A DNA stretch of 64,000 bases from Verrucomicrobiia bacterium (GCA_036405135.1 DASWYF010000047.1:62001-126000); one strand, 5' to 3'; positions 25,039-33,617 are shown, numbered from the stretch's first letter. The notes: generated by a model not told the origin, from the letters alone. Numbers and translations are program-made.

Positions 25039-26418
25039 ATGATACTAAAACGTTATTTTGTCGAAGGGCTCGCCCACGCTTCCTATCTGGTGGGCAGCAA
25101 GGGCGAGGCAGTGGTGATCGATCCCAAACGCGACGTGGAAGATTATCTCGCGGACGCCGCAGTCGAGGGGTTGCGCATCACCGCCATTTTGAATACGCAC
25201 CCGCATGCGGATTTCGCGAGCGGTTTCATCGAGTTGGCGCAACGCAGCGGCGCGACCATCTACACCTCGCATCTCGCGCCGGTGATCTATCAGCATCGGC
25301 CGGCGAAAGATGGCGACCGCATCACAGTGGGTGACCTGGAGATCGAGATGCTCGAAACACCGGGCCATTCACCGGACAGTCTAAGCTTTCTGGTGAGCAA
25401 AGATGGGAAACCGGAAGTGGTCTTCACAGGCGACCTGTTGTTCGTGAACGATGTAGGTCGTCCGGATCTGCGTGATGCCGATGCCGACCCGGTCGTGCTG
25501 GCGGATCAATTGTATGATTCCCTGTTCAACAAGATCCTCAGCCTGCCGGGCGCGGTGAAGGTGTATCCCGCGCACGGGGCCGGTTCGCTTTGCGGACGGG
25601 CCTTGGGTTCGGCCCCATTCACCACCGTGGCACAAGAACAGCAGAACAATTGGGCGGCACAGATCAAGGACCGGAAGGAATTCGTGAAGCAGATGACGGC
25701 GAATCTCCCGGCGCGCCCGGCCTACTTCAGCTACGATGTGGGCATCAATGTGCAAGGGGCCTCGCCCTATAGTGAATTGCCAGCGCTCAAACAACTGACG
25801 GAAGAGCAAGTGAAGGCGGCGGCTAGTGCCGGGGCATACGTCATTGATACACGCACCGGGCCGTTCTTCGGCGCAGGTCATTTTCCGAACAGTCTGAATA
25901 TCGGGATGGGCAGTGCCATGTTCTCCACCTGGACCGGTTTCTTTGTGCCGGGTGGTAAACCGATCGTGCTGGTGGTCGGCGCAGCGGCCAACGCAGCGAA
26001 AGCCCGGCTGGAACTGGCCCGCATCGGATTCGACAATGTGGTGGGTTATGTGGAAGCGGATTCGCTACATGAGACCCGGCAGCTTTCGCAGCTCAGTGTC
26101 TGCGATCTCAAGTCAGGCTTGAAGCGTGGCGATGCGCCCATCGTGCTGGATGTGCGCACGCCGGGCGAATGGAACTCGGGACATATCGAAGGTGCCGAGC
26201 ATATTCCCCTGCCCGACCTGATGAAGCGCATGGAAGAATGCCCGAAAGACGAATCGCTCGCGGTCATCTGCGGCAGTGGCTATCGCAGCACCATCGCGGC
26301 CAGCATTTTGATGGGGGCCGGATTCACGCGGGTGCAGAATGTGATGGGCGGCATGGGTGCGTATCAGGAGACGAAGTGCGCGAGCTGGCAGGCGGCGGAT
26401 CTGGTCTTCGCGAAGTGA
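25039..26418 (+). CDS. Metallo-beta-lactamase/double-rhodanese protein (persulfide dioxygenase-like)
   Basis: 459 residues. The N-terminal MBL domain has NTHPHADFASGF (H-x-H-x-D then Phe where many hydrolases have His), TPGHSPDSLSF, FTGDLLFV and VYPAHGAGSLCG. The H-x-H-A-D-F form is the one I recall for ETHE1/Blh-type fusion proteins. The first rhodanese domain (about 265-345) has no cysteine at its loop (VLVVGAAANAAKA), so it is inactive. The second (about 365-455) has LAVICGSGYRSTIA with an active-site Cys. Together this resembles CstB/Blh enzymes that oxidise low-molecular persulfides to sulfite or thiosulfate. Last gene of the sulfur operon. Confidence 0.92.
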   Translation: MILKRYFVEGLAHASYLVGSKGEAVVIDPKRDVEDYLADAAVEGLRITAILNTHPHADFASGFIELAQRSGATIYTSHLAPVIYQHRPAKDGDRITVGDLEIEMLETPGHSPDSLSFLVSKDGKPEVVFTGDLLFVNDVGRPDLRDADADPVVLADQLYDSLFNKILSLPGAVKVYPAHGAGSLCGRALGSAPFTTVAQEQQNNWAAQIKDRKEFVKQMTANLPARPAYFSYDVGINVQGASPYSELPALKQLTEEQVKAAASAGAYVIDTRTGPFFGAGHFPNSLNIGMGSAMFSTWTGFFVPGGKPIVLVVGAAANAAKARLELARIGFDNVVGYVEADSLHETRQLSQLSVCDLKSGLKRGDAPIVLDVRTPGEWNSGHIEGAEHIPLPDLMKRMEECPKDESLAVICGSGYRSTIAASILMGAGFTRVQNVMGGMGAYQETKCASWQAADLVFAK

Positions 26419-26493
26419 AGTTGCTGGCAGATTGTTCGTGAAATCAATCACGTGAGCCGCTTTCATCAGCGGCACGTGAGCAATCGGGACAAT

Positions 26494-27660
26494 ATGAAGA
26501 CGGACGTGCTGGTCATCGGGGCTGGTGCGGCGGGATTGATGTGCGCCATCACGGCGGGCCAGCGTGGCCGGTCGGTGCGGGTGCTGGAGCATAATGAGCG
26601 TGTGGGGAAGAAGATACTCATCTCCGGTGGTGGGCGTTGCAATTTCACGAACTTGGGAGTGGGGCCGGATAACTACATCTCGAACAATCCGCATTTTGTG
26701 AAGTCGGCGTTGGCGCGGTATAAGCCGAAGGATTTCATCGCGCTGGTGGAGCGGCACGGCATCGCGTATCACGAGAAGAAGCTCGGGCAGCAATTCTGTG
26801 ATACGAGTTCAAAGGAGATCGTGGACATGCTGCTCACGGAGTGTGAGTGGGCGGGCGTGGCGATCAGCCTGAACTGCAAGGTGACGGCGGTGCAGAAGAC
26901 CACGTGCTATCAGGTGCAGACGAATCAGGGGGTGTATGAGGCGGATTCGCTGGTGGTCTCGTGTGGCGCGCTTTCTTTTCCGAATCTGGGGGTGTCGGAT
27001 TTCGGGTATCGTCTGGCCGAGCAGTTTGGGTTGAAGGTGCTGCCGCGTCGGCCGGGATTGGTGCCGCTGAAATTCAATGAACAGGATTTGCGCGCGTATG
27101 CGGAGTTGAGCGGGCTTTCGGTGGATACGATCGCGACGGCGAATGGAAAATCGTTTCGTGAAAATATCCTGTTCACGCATCGTGGCATCACGGGACCTGC
27201 GATCTTGCAGGTGTCGTCGTATCGCGGAGAGAATGATCCAATCACGATCAACATGTTGCCGGATCAGTCAGCAAAGGAGTTGTTGCTGGCGAACAAGACG
27301 GATGCGCGGGAGCTGCCGAATTTTTTGAGCCAATATGTGCCGCGACGTTTTGCGCATGCATGGTGTGCACAGAATCAACTGGTGAAGCCGGTGAAGCATT
27401 TCAAGCCGGCGGAACTGGAGGACATTGGCACGCGGTTGCAGAACTGGACGATCAAGCCGAGTGGCACGGAAGGTTACGTGAAGGCGGAGGTGACGCTGGG
27501 GGGCATTGATACGGATGAGCTCTCCTCCAAGACGATGGAGTCGCGCAAGGTGCCGGGGCTTTATTTCATCGGCGAGGTGGTGGATGTGACGGGATGGCTG
27601 GGCGGGTATAATTTTCAGTGGGCGTGGGCGTCAGGTCATGCGGCGGGGGAAGTGGTGTGA
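26494..27660 (+). CDS. BaiN/HI0933-family FAD-dependent oxidoreductase
   Basis: 388 residues from the ATG at 26494 (MKTDVLVIGAGAAGLM); a GTG at 26452 would add 14 residues without family match. The FAD-binding Rossmann motif is GAGAAGLMCAITAGQRG. The family-specific KKILISGGGRCNFTN follows, and the C-terminal FAD-contact segment ends GLYFIGEVVDVTGWLGGYNFQWAWASG. Family members include YhiN; BaiN itself was described as acting in bile-acid dehydroxylation, though most members have no known substrate. Gene spacing gives no clear partner. Confidence 0.92.
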   Translation: MKTDVLVIGAGAAGLMCAITAGQRGRSVRVLEHNERVGKKILISGGGRCNFTNLGVGPDNYISNNPHFVKSALARYKPKDFIALVERHGIAYHEKKLGQQFCDTSSKEIVDMLLTECEWAGVAISLNCKVTAVQKTTCYQVQTNQGVYEADSLVVSCGALSFPNLGVSDFGYRLAEQFGLKVLPRRPGLVPLKFNEQDLRAYAELSGLSVDTIATANGKSFRENILFTHRGITGPAILQVSSYRGENDPITINMLPDQSAKELLLANKTDARELPNFLSQYVPRRFAHAWCAQNQLVKPVKHFKPAELEDIGTRLQNWTIKPSGTEGYVKAEVTLGGIDTDELSSKTMESRKVPGLYFIGEVVDVTGWLGGYNFQWAWASGHAAGEVV

Positions 27661-27722
27661 GGAGTCTGGACTTTGAGTGTCGCGCGTGTAATTTCTAAGG
27701 CACATGAAGGAGAGTAAGGTGC

Positions 27723-29084
27723 ATGATTTTTTGCAATCATAAGGACGCGAGGGAAACCGGGCTGGTGTGCGAACATCTTCTGGAGAAAAGAGAAGGCAGT
27801 GAATATTTCAAAGGTAGCCAGAAGTATCACCGTTATTTTACCGGCAAAGCTGCGAAATTCGTACTCATCTGCCCTGCTTGCGCAGAAGATGGGGTGCATC
27901 ATGGTGTCACTCATTGGCGAACGATTTGCCACAATTGTGTGCTGAACATCAGTGGCAGCCAGAAGATATGCGACTTAGGCAGTCCTGAAATTTCAATCTC
28001 TGACACCGGCCTCAGGCTCAAGCATGAGCAGCATGAAGTGCGTGCTGAAATGGCTGGATTCAGTGCCATAGCTCCGTTGGGCACAACATCAGAAGGAGCA
28101 TGGATCACGGTTACTTCGGAACGTCGTCTGGTGAGAATTGTTCCAACTGCGGGAAAGTGGGAAGAGGTGGCTGAACTGGCAGTGTTGCCCATCAACCCGG
28201 AGTTGCAAATCTCGCTCGTGGCATCTGATGACGGACGCTACGTGGCCATCGTCAACACGTATGATTCCAAAGGTTGTGTGTGGGACATGGAAAAGCGGTC
28301 TGTGGTGTTGAGTTTTGACCGTAAAGATTACTACAACGAGCATTGCCGGTATCCTGTGGCCTTCACAAAGCATGAAGGCAAGACCCTCGTGATTTACGCA
28401 ACGGATTGGAACCGATTGGATGTGCTAGATCTGGAAACAGGCAAGCCAGTAGCTGAAAGGGCGTGGGAGATCTATAAGGACGTGAATGATGATCGTCCCG
28501 CGCATTATCTGGATTATTTTCACTGCGGATTGGCGGTTTCGCCGAATGGTGAGTGGCTCGCAGACAATGGCTGGGTCTGGCATCCGTTTGGCGTTGTGAG
28601 CACTTGGAGTCTCAAAAAATGGTTGCAGGAAAACCCTTGGGAATCTGAGGACGGGACTTCCAAAAAGTATGTTTGCGACCGGGCTTACTATTGGGATGGG
28701 CCGATGTGTTGGGTGGGCAGTGAGGTGCTGGCGGTTTGGGGATTGGGCGATGATGATTATACCCTCGTTCCAGGGGTGATGTTATTTGATGTCACGACAG
28801 GCCAGGAATTGAAGCGTTTTGCTGGTCCATTGGGAGATTCCAAGTATGAGATGATAGAAGCCAGCGAGACGGAGTCGTCTATTTACAATGCGGCGGGCAC
28901 CATGGTCTTTGATAAATATCTATTCTCCTGGATGCCGAAGAAGCCTTTCTCCGTGTGGGATGTAGAGGATGGAGCGCGGTTGCTTGAAGTAAGTGATTAT
29001 ACTCCGATGGCCTATCACTACGGAACCAAAGAATTTTTGTCCGTCACAACGGAAGGGACACTGTGCTTGAGTCGTGTCGTATAA
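27723..29084 (+). CDS. Unknown protein: Cys/His-rich N-terminus plus propeller-like region
   Basis: 453 residues. The first 72 residues hold C4, H6, C16, H18, C50, C53, C69 and C72 plus histidines at 59, 60, 64 and 70, arranged as possible zinc ligands (VLICPAC; TICHNC). Residues ~110-450 show repeated beta-strand units typical of WD40-like propellers (ISLVASDDGRYVAIVNTYDSK..CVWDMEK; LAVSPNGEWLADNG; FSVWDVEDGARLLEV). No signal peptide, so probably cytoplasmic. I do not recognise the family. Its 3' end overlaps the convergent SRPBCC gene by 41 bp. Confidence 0.7.
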   Translation: MIFCNHKDARETGLVCEHLLEKREGSEYFKGSQKYHRYFTGKAAKFVLICPACAEDGVHHGVTHWRTICHNCVLNISGSQKICDLGSPEISISDTGLRLKHEQHEVRAEMAGFSAIAPLGTTSEGAWITVTSERRLVRIVPTAGKWEEVAELAVLPINPELQISLVASDDGRYVAIVNTYDSKGCVWDMEKRSVVLSFDRKDYYNEHCRYPVAFTKHEGKTLVIYATDWNRLDVLDLETGKPVAERAWEIYKDVNDDRPAHYLDYFHCGLAVSPNGEWLADNGWVWHPFGVVSTWSLKKWLQENPWESEDGTSKKYVCDRAYYWDGPMCWVGSEVLAVWGLGDDDYTLVPGVMLFDVTTGQELKRFAGPLGDSKYEMIEASETESSIYNAAGTMVFDKYLFSWMPKKPFSVWDVEDGARLLEVSDYTPMAYHYGTKEFLSVTTEGTLCLSRVV

Positions 29085-29517
29085 GCAGTTCCTCTAACCG
29101 CTCCCGCCGATAAGCAAAGATGCGTTCGACATCGGCGCGCACGAACAGCTTATCGATGAGCCAGCCGCCGGGGACTTGGTATTCCACGCGATCTTTGCAG
29201 AGGGTGCCGCCGTCTTTTTCTTCGAAGGTGTGTTCGTGGACCCATTTGTGATAGGGGCCGATCACTTGTTCATCTACGAAGCGATAGGGAGGTTCCCAGG
29301 CCTTGATGTGCGTGCGCCATTTCACGGGGATGCCGCGGATCTTCAATTTATAGTCGATGAGCGTGCCTGGACGCATCTCGATGGGGGAAGGCGTGAGTGT
29401 CTGGAAGTTCAGCCACGAGGGGGTGATCGCTTCCAGATTCGCAGCATCTGCGAAGAAGGGGAAAATCTTTTCGCGCGGCAGGGGCAGCCAGAGCTGCGTG
29501 GTAAAGACGTGGGTCAT
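29044..29517 (-). CDS. SRPBCC (START-like) lipid/ligand-binding protein
   Basis: 157 residues of the polyketide-cyclase/dehydrase type: FTTQLWLPLPREKIFPFFADAANLEAITPSWLNFQ opens the helix-grip fold. GTLIDYKLKIRGIPVKWRTHI and VHEHTFEEKDGGTLCKDRVEYQVPGGW are its central strands, and a long C-terminal helix ends with FAYRRERLEELL. Close relatives are often annotated as cell-division-inhibitor-like SRPBCC proteins. It would bind a hydrophobic ligand; which one cannot be told. Stands alone between a convergent gene and the CarH-like gene. Confidence 0.85.
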   Translation of the reverse strand: MTHVFTTQLWLPLPREKIFPFFADAANLEAITPSWLNFQTLTPSPIEMRPGTLIDYKLKIRGIPVKWRTHIKAWEPPYRFVDEQVIGPYHKWVHEHTFEEKDGGTLCKDRVEYQVPGGWLIDKLFVRADVERIFAYRRERLEELLIRHDSSTVSLPL

Positions 29518-29654
29518 TTCGGAGTGTGAATTCTATGGATTCAAAAAGTTCCGGCACCCCTCACCCCTCCGAGCTCCGACAGAGTCGCGAGTCCGGGCGA
29601 GGGTAATGGCGCTACCGACATTCTGAACATAGAAGTTCATGCGAGAGCTATAAA

Positions 29655-30629
29655 TCAATCCACACAGCGGCAGGCGGGGCGGGTGGCGCGCAGTTCATCG
29701 AGCTTAATGGTGAACTGGAGGAGGCAGTCCAAGTGTTGGATGCCAGTGCTGGTCACCGTGGGGGCGTAGGCCGGAGCAGCGCGGCCACCGATGAGGATGG
29801 CCATGTCTGTGGGTAATGATTCGCGCAAAGTCAGGAGTTCTTCACTGAGGCGCGGATCGTCTACTGGATAAACGATGCTGAGAGCGACCGCACGAGCGCC
29901 ACAAAGGAGAGCGGCAGCACCGACCTCTTCAGCAGGCAGATTGGGGCCGAGATAGGTCACGCGCCAACCTTGGTTCGCGGCCAAGGCGGCGATGAGGATG
30001 GCTCCTAATTCATGCAACTGACCAGGCGGAGTGGAAACTACCAGGACGGGAGCAGATTCAACGGGCGGGCACGCTTTGATGGTGTTACTGAGAAAGGTGC
30101 GGAGGATGGCGGAGGCGAAGTGTTCTTGAGCCACCTTGACCTGACCGCTTTCCCAGCGGTCTCCAACCATCTGAATGAGCGGGGGGACTAGTTTTTGGAG
30201 AAGGTTATCACGTCCAAATTGTTTCCCGGCGTGAATGAGCATTTCCTCCAGCTTGGAATCGTTCATTTTGCAAATCGCATTCAGTGCTTCTTCTACAAAT
30301 TGCACGATAGCTAGGTTTTCCGGAGCCAAAGTCAGGGTGCTTGTCGTGGTATTTTCCGGCGATGTGACGGTGCAAGAACCTGCGATTTTGCCTGAAAGTT
30401 CACGCAATTCGCCCGCTGGGAGGGAGGCGATGCCGCCGATAGAATAGCCCGCCTTGGTCAACTGGCACAATAGCTGCAAATGCTCTATGTCGGCGTCGGA
30501 GTAAAGACGGCGGTTAGTGCCAGAGCGGGACGGTTGAACGGCACCATAACGTCTCTCCCAGACCCGGATGACGTGGGGTGTCAACCCGGTCTTACGGGCA
30601 GCTACCTTGATAGGATGACGCGATTCCAT
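29655..30629 (-). CDS. CarH-like MerR regulator with B12-binding light-sensor domain
   Basis: 324 residues. The N-terminal MerR-type winged helix is IKVAARKTGLTPHVIRVWERRYGAVQP...RLYSDADIEHLQLL. The middle helical bundle contains W159 and E169-H170 with nine residues between, the Wx9EH motif that caps adenosylcobalamin in CarH photoreceptors. The cobalamin domain has GQLHELGAIL, whose H206 (x-x-H-x-x-G) is the expected lower cobalt ligand; the usual acidic residue two before it is Q204. CarH tetramers repress in the dark and fall apart in light. It is divergent from an RpoD-like sigma gene, its probable target. Confidence 0.88.
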   Translation of the reverse strand: MESRHPIKVAARKTGLTPHVIRVWERRYGAVQPSRSGTNRRLYSDADIEHLQLLCQLTKAGYSIGGIASLPAGELRELSGKIAGSCTVTSPENTTTSTLTLAPENLAIVQFVEEALNAICKMNDSKLEEMLIHAGKQFGRDNLLQKLVPPLIQMVGDRWESGQVKVAQEHFASAILRTFLSNTIKACPPVESAPVLVVSTPPGQLHELGAILIAALAANQGWRVTYLGPNLPAEEVGAAALLCGARAVALSIVYPVDDPRLSEELLTLRESLPTDMAILIGGRAAPAYAPTVTSTGIQHLDCLLQFTIKLDELRATRPACRCVD

Positions 30630-30637
30630 TAAACCAA

Positions 30638-30821
30638 TTTAGACGATTTTTAGACGAAGGCAAGTTCTGACAGTGAAAAAAGTGTAGAAAAAGAAAGAGA
30701 AATGAAATCTGTCTAACGTTCTTTAGTTGTTCAAATAAAGGATGTTACGAGTTTAAATTGGCAGTATAAACAGATAAATTTTAGATAATTTGAACGACTG
30801 GTATATATTTTTAGACAAAGG
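30638..30821. promoter_or_regulatory. A+T-rich carH-sigma intergenic region with repeated TTTAGAC words
   Basis: Between the divergent CarH-like and sigma genes, TTTAGACGA occurs twice, 11 bp (one helix turn) apart, at 30638-30646 and 30649-30657. An inverted form is tgtctaac (30710-30717), TTTTAGATAA occurs at 30779-30788 and TTTTTAGACAAAGG at 30808-30821. A possible sigma-gene promoter is TTGGCA (30758-30763) with TTAGAT 17 bp later. The words are good candidates for regulator binding sites; which protein binds is inferred from position only. Confidence 0.5.
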
Positions 30822-30889
30822 ACTTGGTGATGAACTCATCAATCTCTCAATAAAACACACAGGCTGAACCTCCAACTGAAAAAGAACAC

Positions 30890-31915
30890 ATGAAACTCGC
30901 CATCTCCTCCCGTTCTGTCCCGACCGCTCCGCGTCGTAAAGCGGTTTCAATCGCCGCTCCGGCTGTTAATCCTGCTTTGCCCGTCTCCATCAAGATTGCG
31001 CCTGTGCCTGTCTTGGCCCAGGCAGAAGAGGCGGACAAAAAGACCATAGTCGTCGAGAATTTTTCCCAGCCAGTGCCGGTGGAATACGAGCCGCGCACTG
31101 CTTACAGCCTCTATCTGCGCGAAGTGGGTGAGACGAAGTTGCTCTCCGCCCAAGAGGAGATCGAATTGGCGGCGCGTATCAAGAAAGGCGATGAAGCGGC
31201 TCGCGAACGGATGATCCGCGCGAACCTTCGCCTCGTGGTGAAGATCGCCCGTGATTACGAAGATTTCGGCCTGCCGCTGCTGGACTTGATCAATGAGGGC
31301 AACATTGGCCTGATGAAGGCCGTGGAACGTTTCGACCCGGCGAAGGGTGCGAAGTTCTCCACCTACAGCGCCTGGTGGATCAAGCAATCCATCAAACGCG
31401 CTTTGGCGAACCAGTCGAAGACCATCCGCCTGCCAGTGCATATGGTAGACAAGATCGCGAAGATGCGCCGGGCGGTGACAAAGCTCACGGAAGAGTTGGG
31501 TCGCGAGCCATCGGATGAGGAAGTGGGCGAGGAGATGGGCATCAAGACGCGTCGTGTGCGGCTCATGCGCCTCTCAGCGATGCGCCCGGCCTCGCTGGAT
31601 CAACCGATTGGCGAAGATGACAGCAATGTGATGGGCGATCTTGTTCAGGACGAACGCGCGGTGAACGCGTATGAAGATCTGGAAAAGAAGACGCTCACGG
31701 CGCAGATCGCGGACCTGGTGAAGCATCTCGATCCGCGCGAGGCGAGCATCCTGCGTTATCGTTTCGGACTGGAAGGCGGCAAGGAACGTACGCTGGAAGA
31801 AGTGGGTAAGAAATTCGGCGTGACGCGTGAGCGCATCCGCCAGTTGCAGAATTCCGCGCTGCTGAAGCTCCGCAAGATGATGGAGCAGGCGGACATGATG
31901 CAGGCGGCGGCGTAA
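30890..31915 (+). CDS. RpoD-like (group 2) sigma-70 factor
   Basis: 341 residues. A poorly conserved 65-residue N-terminus replaces region 1.1. Region 1.2 starts YSLYLREVGETKLLS; region 2 has LRLVVKIARDY, DLINEGNIGLMKAVERFDPAKGAKFSTYSAWWIKQSIKRAL (-10 recognition and melting); region 3 LPVHMVDKIAKMRRA; region 4.2 TLEEVGKKFGVTRERIRQLQNSALLKLR (-35 recognition). Size and missing region 1.1 fit an alternative rather than the housekeeping factor. It is divergent from the B12-photoreceptor gene, so its expression may be light-controlled. A terminator follows at 31936-31980. Confidence 0.93.
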   Translation: MKLAISSRSVPTAPRRKAVSIAAPAVNPALPVSIKIAPVPVLAQAEEADKKTIVVENFSQPVPVEYEPRTAYSLYLREVGETKLLSAQEEIELAARIKKGDEAARERMIRANLRLVVKIARDYEDFGLPLLDLINEGNIGLMKAVERFDPAKGAKFSTYSAWWIKQSIKRALANQSKTIRLPVHMVDKIAKMRRAVTKLTEELGREPSDEEVGEEMGIKTRRVRLMRLSAMRPASLDQPIGEDDSNVMGDLVQDERAVNAYEDLEKKTLTAQIADLVKHLDPREASILRYRFGLEGGKERTLEEVGKKFGVTRERIRQLQNSALLKLRKMMEQADMMQAAA

Positions 31916-31935
31916 GGCTCAGTCTGAAATTGTCA

Positions 31936-31980
31936 TCGCCGGTGCTGTCCTTGGGATGGCACCGGCGAGTTTGTTTTTTT
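31936..31980 (+). terminator. Intrinsic terminator after the sigma gene
   Basis: Stem cgccggtgc (31937-31945) pairs with gcaccggcg (31959-31967), with further partial pairing (tgtcc/ggat) in between, followed by gtttgttttttt to 31980. It lies ~20 bp after the stop codon. Confidence 0.85.
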
Positions 31981-32129
31981 AATGACGAATGACGAAGCTC
32001 TAATGACGAAGGAATGAGCAATGTCCAATGAGGGGGGAGATTTCACCACGGAGACACGGAGGGCTCGGAGTTTTTAAGCCACAGCCTCGACTAAAGCCGG
32101 GGTGAAATTGAACACGGATCACACGGATT
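31981..32129. repeat. Degenerate intergenic repeats
   Basis: Three word families in tandem: imperfect 'aatgacgaatgacgaag' words (31981-32030), 'caccacggagacacggag' (32044-32061) and 'gaacacggatcacacggat' (32110-32128). None opens a frame. A related 'gaatgaccaatg' array stands at 48040-48080. Such words recur between genes in several environmental phyla (from memory). Confidence 0.55.
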
Positions 32130-32138
32130 TGGAATGGA

Positions 32139-32333
32139 TCAGCAGCAGACCCAAACTTCTTGCCCATTCACAAAGGTTTTCTTTCTGGCTGGCTGTAGAG
32201 GGCGTCCCAGATGTTGCACCACCTGTCTGCGAAATTCCTCGGCAGTAACTGAGTGCCTCGATGATAAGACCCGCTCCATCTGCTCGGGAGTGAGCAGAGG
32301 TTTCACGGGCTGATCTTGTTGAGCGGTCTTCAT
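32139..32333 (-). CDS. Small hypothetical protein, 64 residues
   Basis: An ATG frame with a charged, helical middle (LLTPEQMERVLSSRHSVTAEEFRRQVVQHLG) and an end rich in Arg/Lys finishing VNGQEVWVCC. The composition looks like a real soluble protein, and a 117-codon frame overlapping it in another phase (32119-32472) is Arg/Ser/Pro-rich shadow. No clear Shine-Dalgarno. It is downstream of the PQQ-propeller gene on the same strand. No family recognised. Confidence 0.5.
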   Translation of the reverse strand: MKTAQQDQPVKPLLTPEQMERVLSSRHSVTAEEFRRQVVQHLGRPLQPARKKTFVNGQEVWVCC

Positions 32334-32384
32334 CGCTATTCATACCAATACCCTGTGGTGGAATGCTTGGCAAGCGCCGCCGAG

Positions 32385-33617
32385 CTATTGCCCATCCAGG
32401 GCGATGCAGACGAGGTCGCCTTTGGCGTTGCGGGCGTAGAGTTTGCCATGGGCGAAGGCAGGGGCGGTCCATGTTTTGCCGCCGAGGATTTGGGCGCGGG
32501 CTTTGGGTTGGAAGCCAGTTCCAGTGACAGGGCCGGCCAGCAACTGACCGTTGCCGCCGAGGACGATGAGTTGATTACCAGCGGCGATGACGCCGCCGTT
32601 GCCGACGGGTTGCTGAAAGGTCCAGCGGTTTTGACCGGTCTTAGGATCGATGGCTTTCAGGGTGGCGCGTTCGGTGGTGTTGCCATCGATGCCTACGAGC
32701 AGGCCGCCGAGGACGATGCTGGGATTGAACTGATTGCGCATGTTCTTGTTTTCCCAGACGAGTTGCGGCTGGTTGCCTTGCACACGGATGAGGGCGCAGC
32801 CACGATTGTAACCGGAGGAGATGAAGAAGTGGTCATTCATCACCATGGGATCGGCGGCGTTCACATCGTAGCTGGTCTGCCATGGGAAGGCCCAGAGACG
32901 CTGACCGGTGGTGGGGTTCAGGGCGACGAGTTCTTTCGCAGCGAAGAGGGCGACACCGCGTTGACCATTCAAGGTGAAAGGGACAGGTGAGCCGTAACCA
33001 GCTTTGCCCGCTCCGCTCCGCCAGAGAATCTTGCCTGTGGTCTTGTCCACACCCACGCCGGCCAAACCGATGTTGTAAATGACGACGTTGCCTTCCACGA
33101 GTGGTGAGCCGGAGAAGCCCCAGTCTGGCAATTGTGCACCGGTCTTTTGCGCGAGGTTATCAGACCAAATGACTTTGCCGCTGGTTTTATCGAAGCAGAA
33201 GACCTGACCGCGTCGGCCGAGGGTGTAGACTTTATCACCATCCACGGTGGGCGTGGAGTTCGGGCCGCCTTCGTAGAGATTCGGATCGATGGGGGCGTCG
33301 TAACTGTGCGACCAAGCGACTTTGCCATCGGTGGCGTTCAGGCACCAGATGGTGTCTTTGTTCGCAGCGTTGCCTGAGGCGTACACTTTTCCGTCACTGA
33401 TGGCGACGGAGGAGAAGCCCACACCGATCTGTGCCTTCCACAATTCTTTCGGCGCAGTGACGGGAAAGGCGGCGGTGAGTTTGTTCGTGGCGGCGATGCC
33501 GTTGTGATTTGGTCCGCGCCAGCGATTCCAATCGCCATCTTCTGCGAGAGCATTAAAGGAAAGCAGGCTGGTGAAAGTGGAGACGACCAAGGAAAGCCGG
33601 GAGGCAATAGGCATCAT
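32385..33617 (-). CDS. Secreted PQQ-like beta-propeller protein
   Basis: 410 residues with a signal peptide (hydrophobic core LVVSTFTSLLSFNALA, cleavage before EDGDW). The mature start WNRWRGPNHNGIA is typical of planctomycete/verrucomicrobial PQQ-like (quinoprotein alcohol dehydrogenase-type) outer proteins. At least six strands of the form 'V...DGKVYASG...A.DGKVAWSH' repeat (for example FCFDKTSGKVIWSDNLA, VGVDKTTGKILWRSGAG, KAIDPKTGQNRWTFQQP). No catalytic Asp/Cys pair of true PQQ dehydrogenases is evident, so it is probably a binding propeller. Periplasmic or outer surface; no operon partner. Confidence 0.88.
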   Translation of the reverse strand: MMPIASRLSLVVSTFTSLLSFNALAEDGDWNRWRGPNHNGIAATNKLTAAFPVTAPKELWKAQIGVGFSSVAISDGKVYASGNAANKDTIWCLNATDGKVAWSHSYDAPIDPNLYEGGPNSTPTVDGDKVYTLGRRGQVFCFDKTSGKVIWSDNLAQKTGAQLPDWGFSGSPLVEGNVVIYNIGLAGVGVDKTTGKILWRSGAGKAGYGSPVPFTLNGQRGVALFAAKELVALNPTTGQRLWAFPWQTSYDVNAADPMVMNDHFFISSGYNRGCALIRVQGNQPQLVWENKNMRNQFNPSIVLGGLLVGIDGNTTERATLKAIDPKTGQNRWTFQQPVGNGGVIAAGNQLIVLGGNGQLLAGPVTGTGFQPKARAQILGGKTWTAPAFAHGKLYARNAKGDLVCIALDGQ

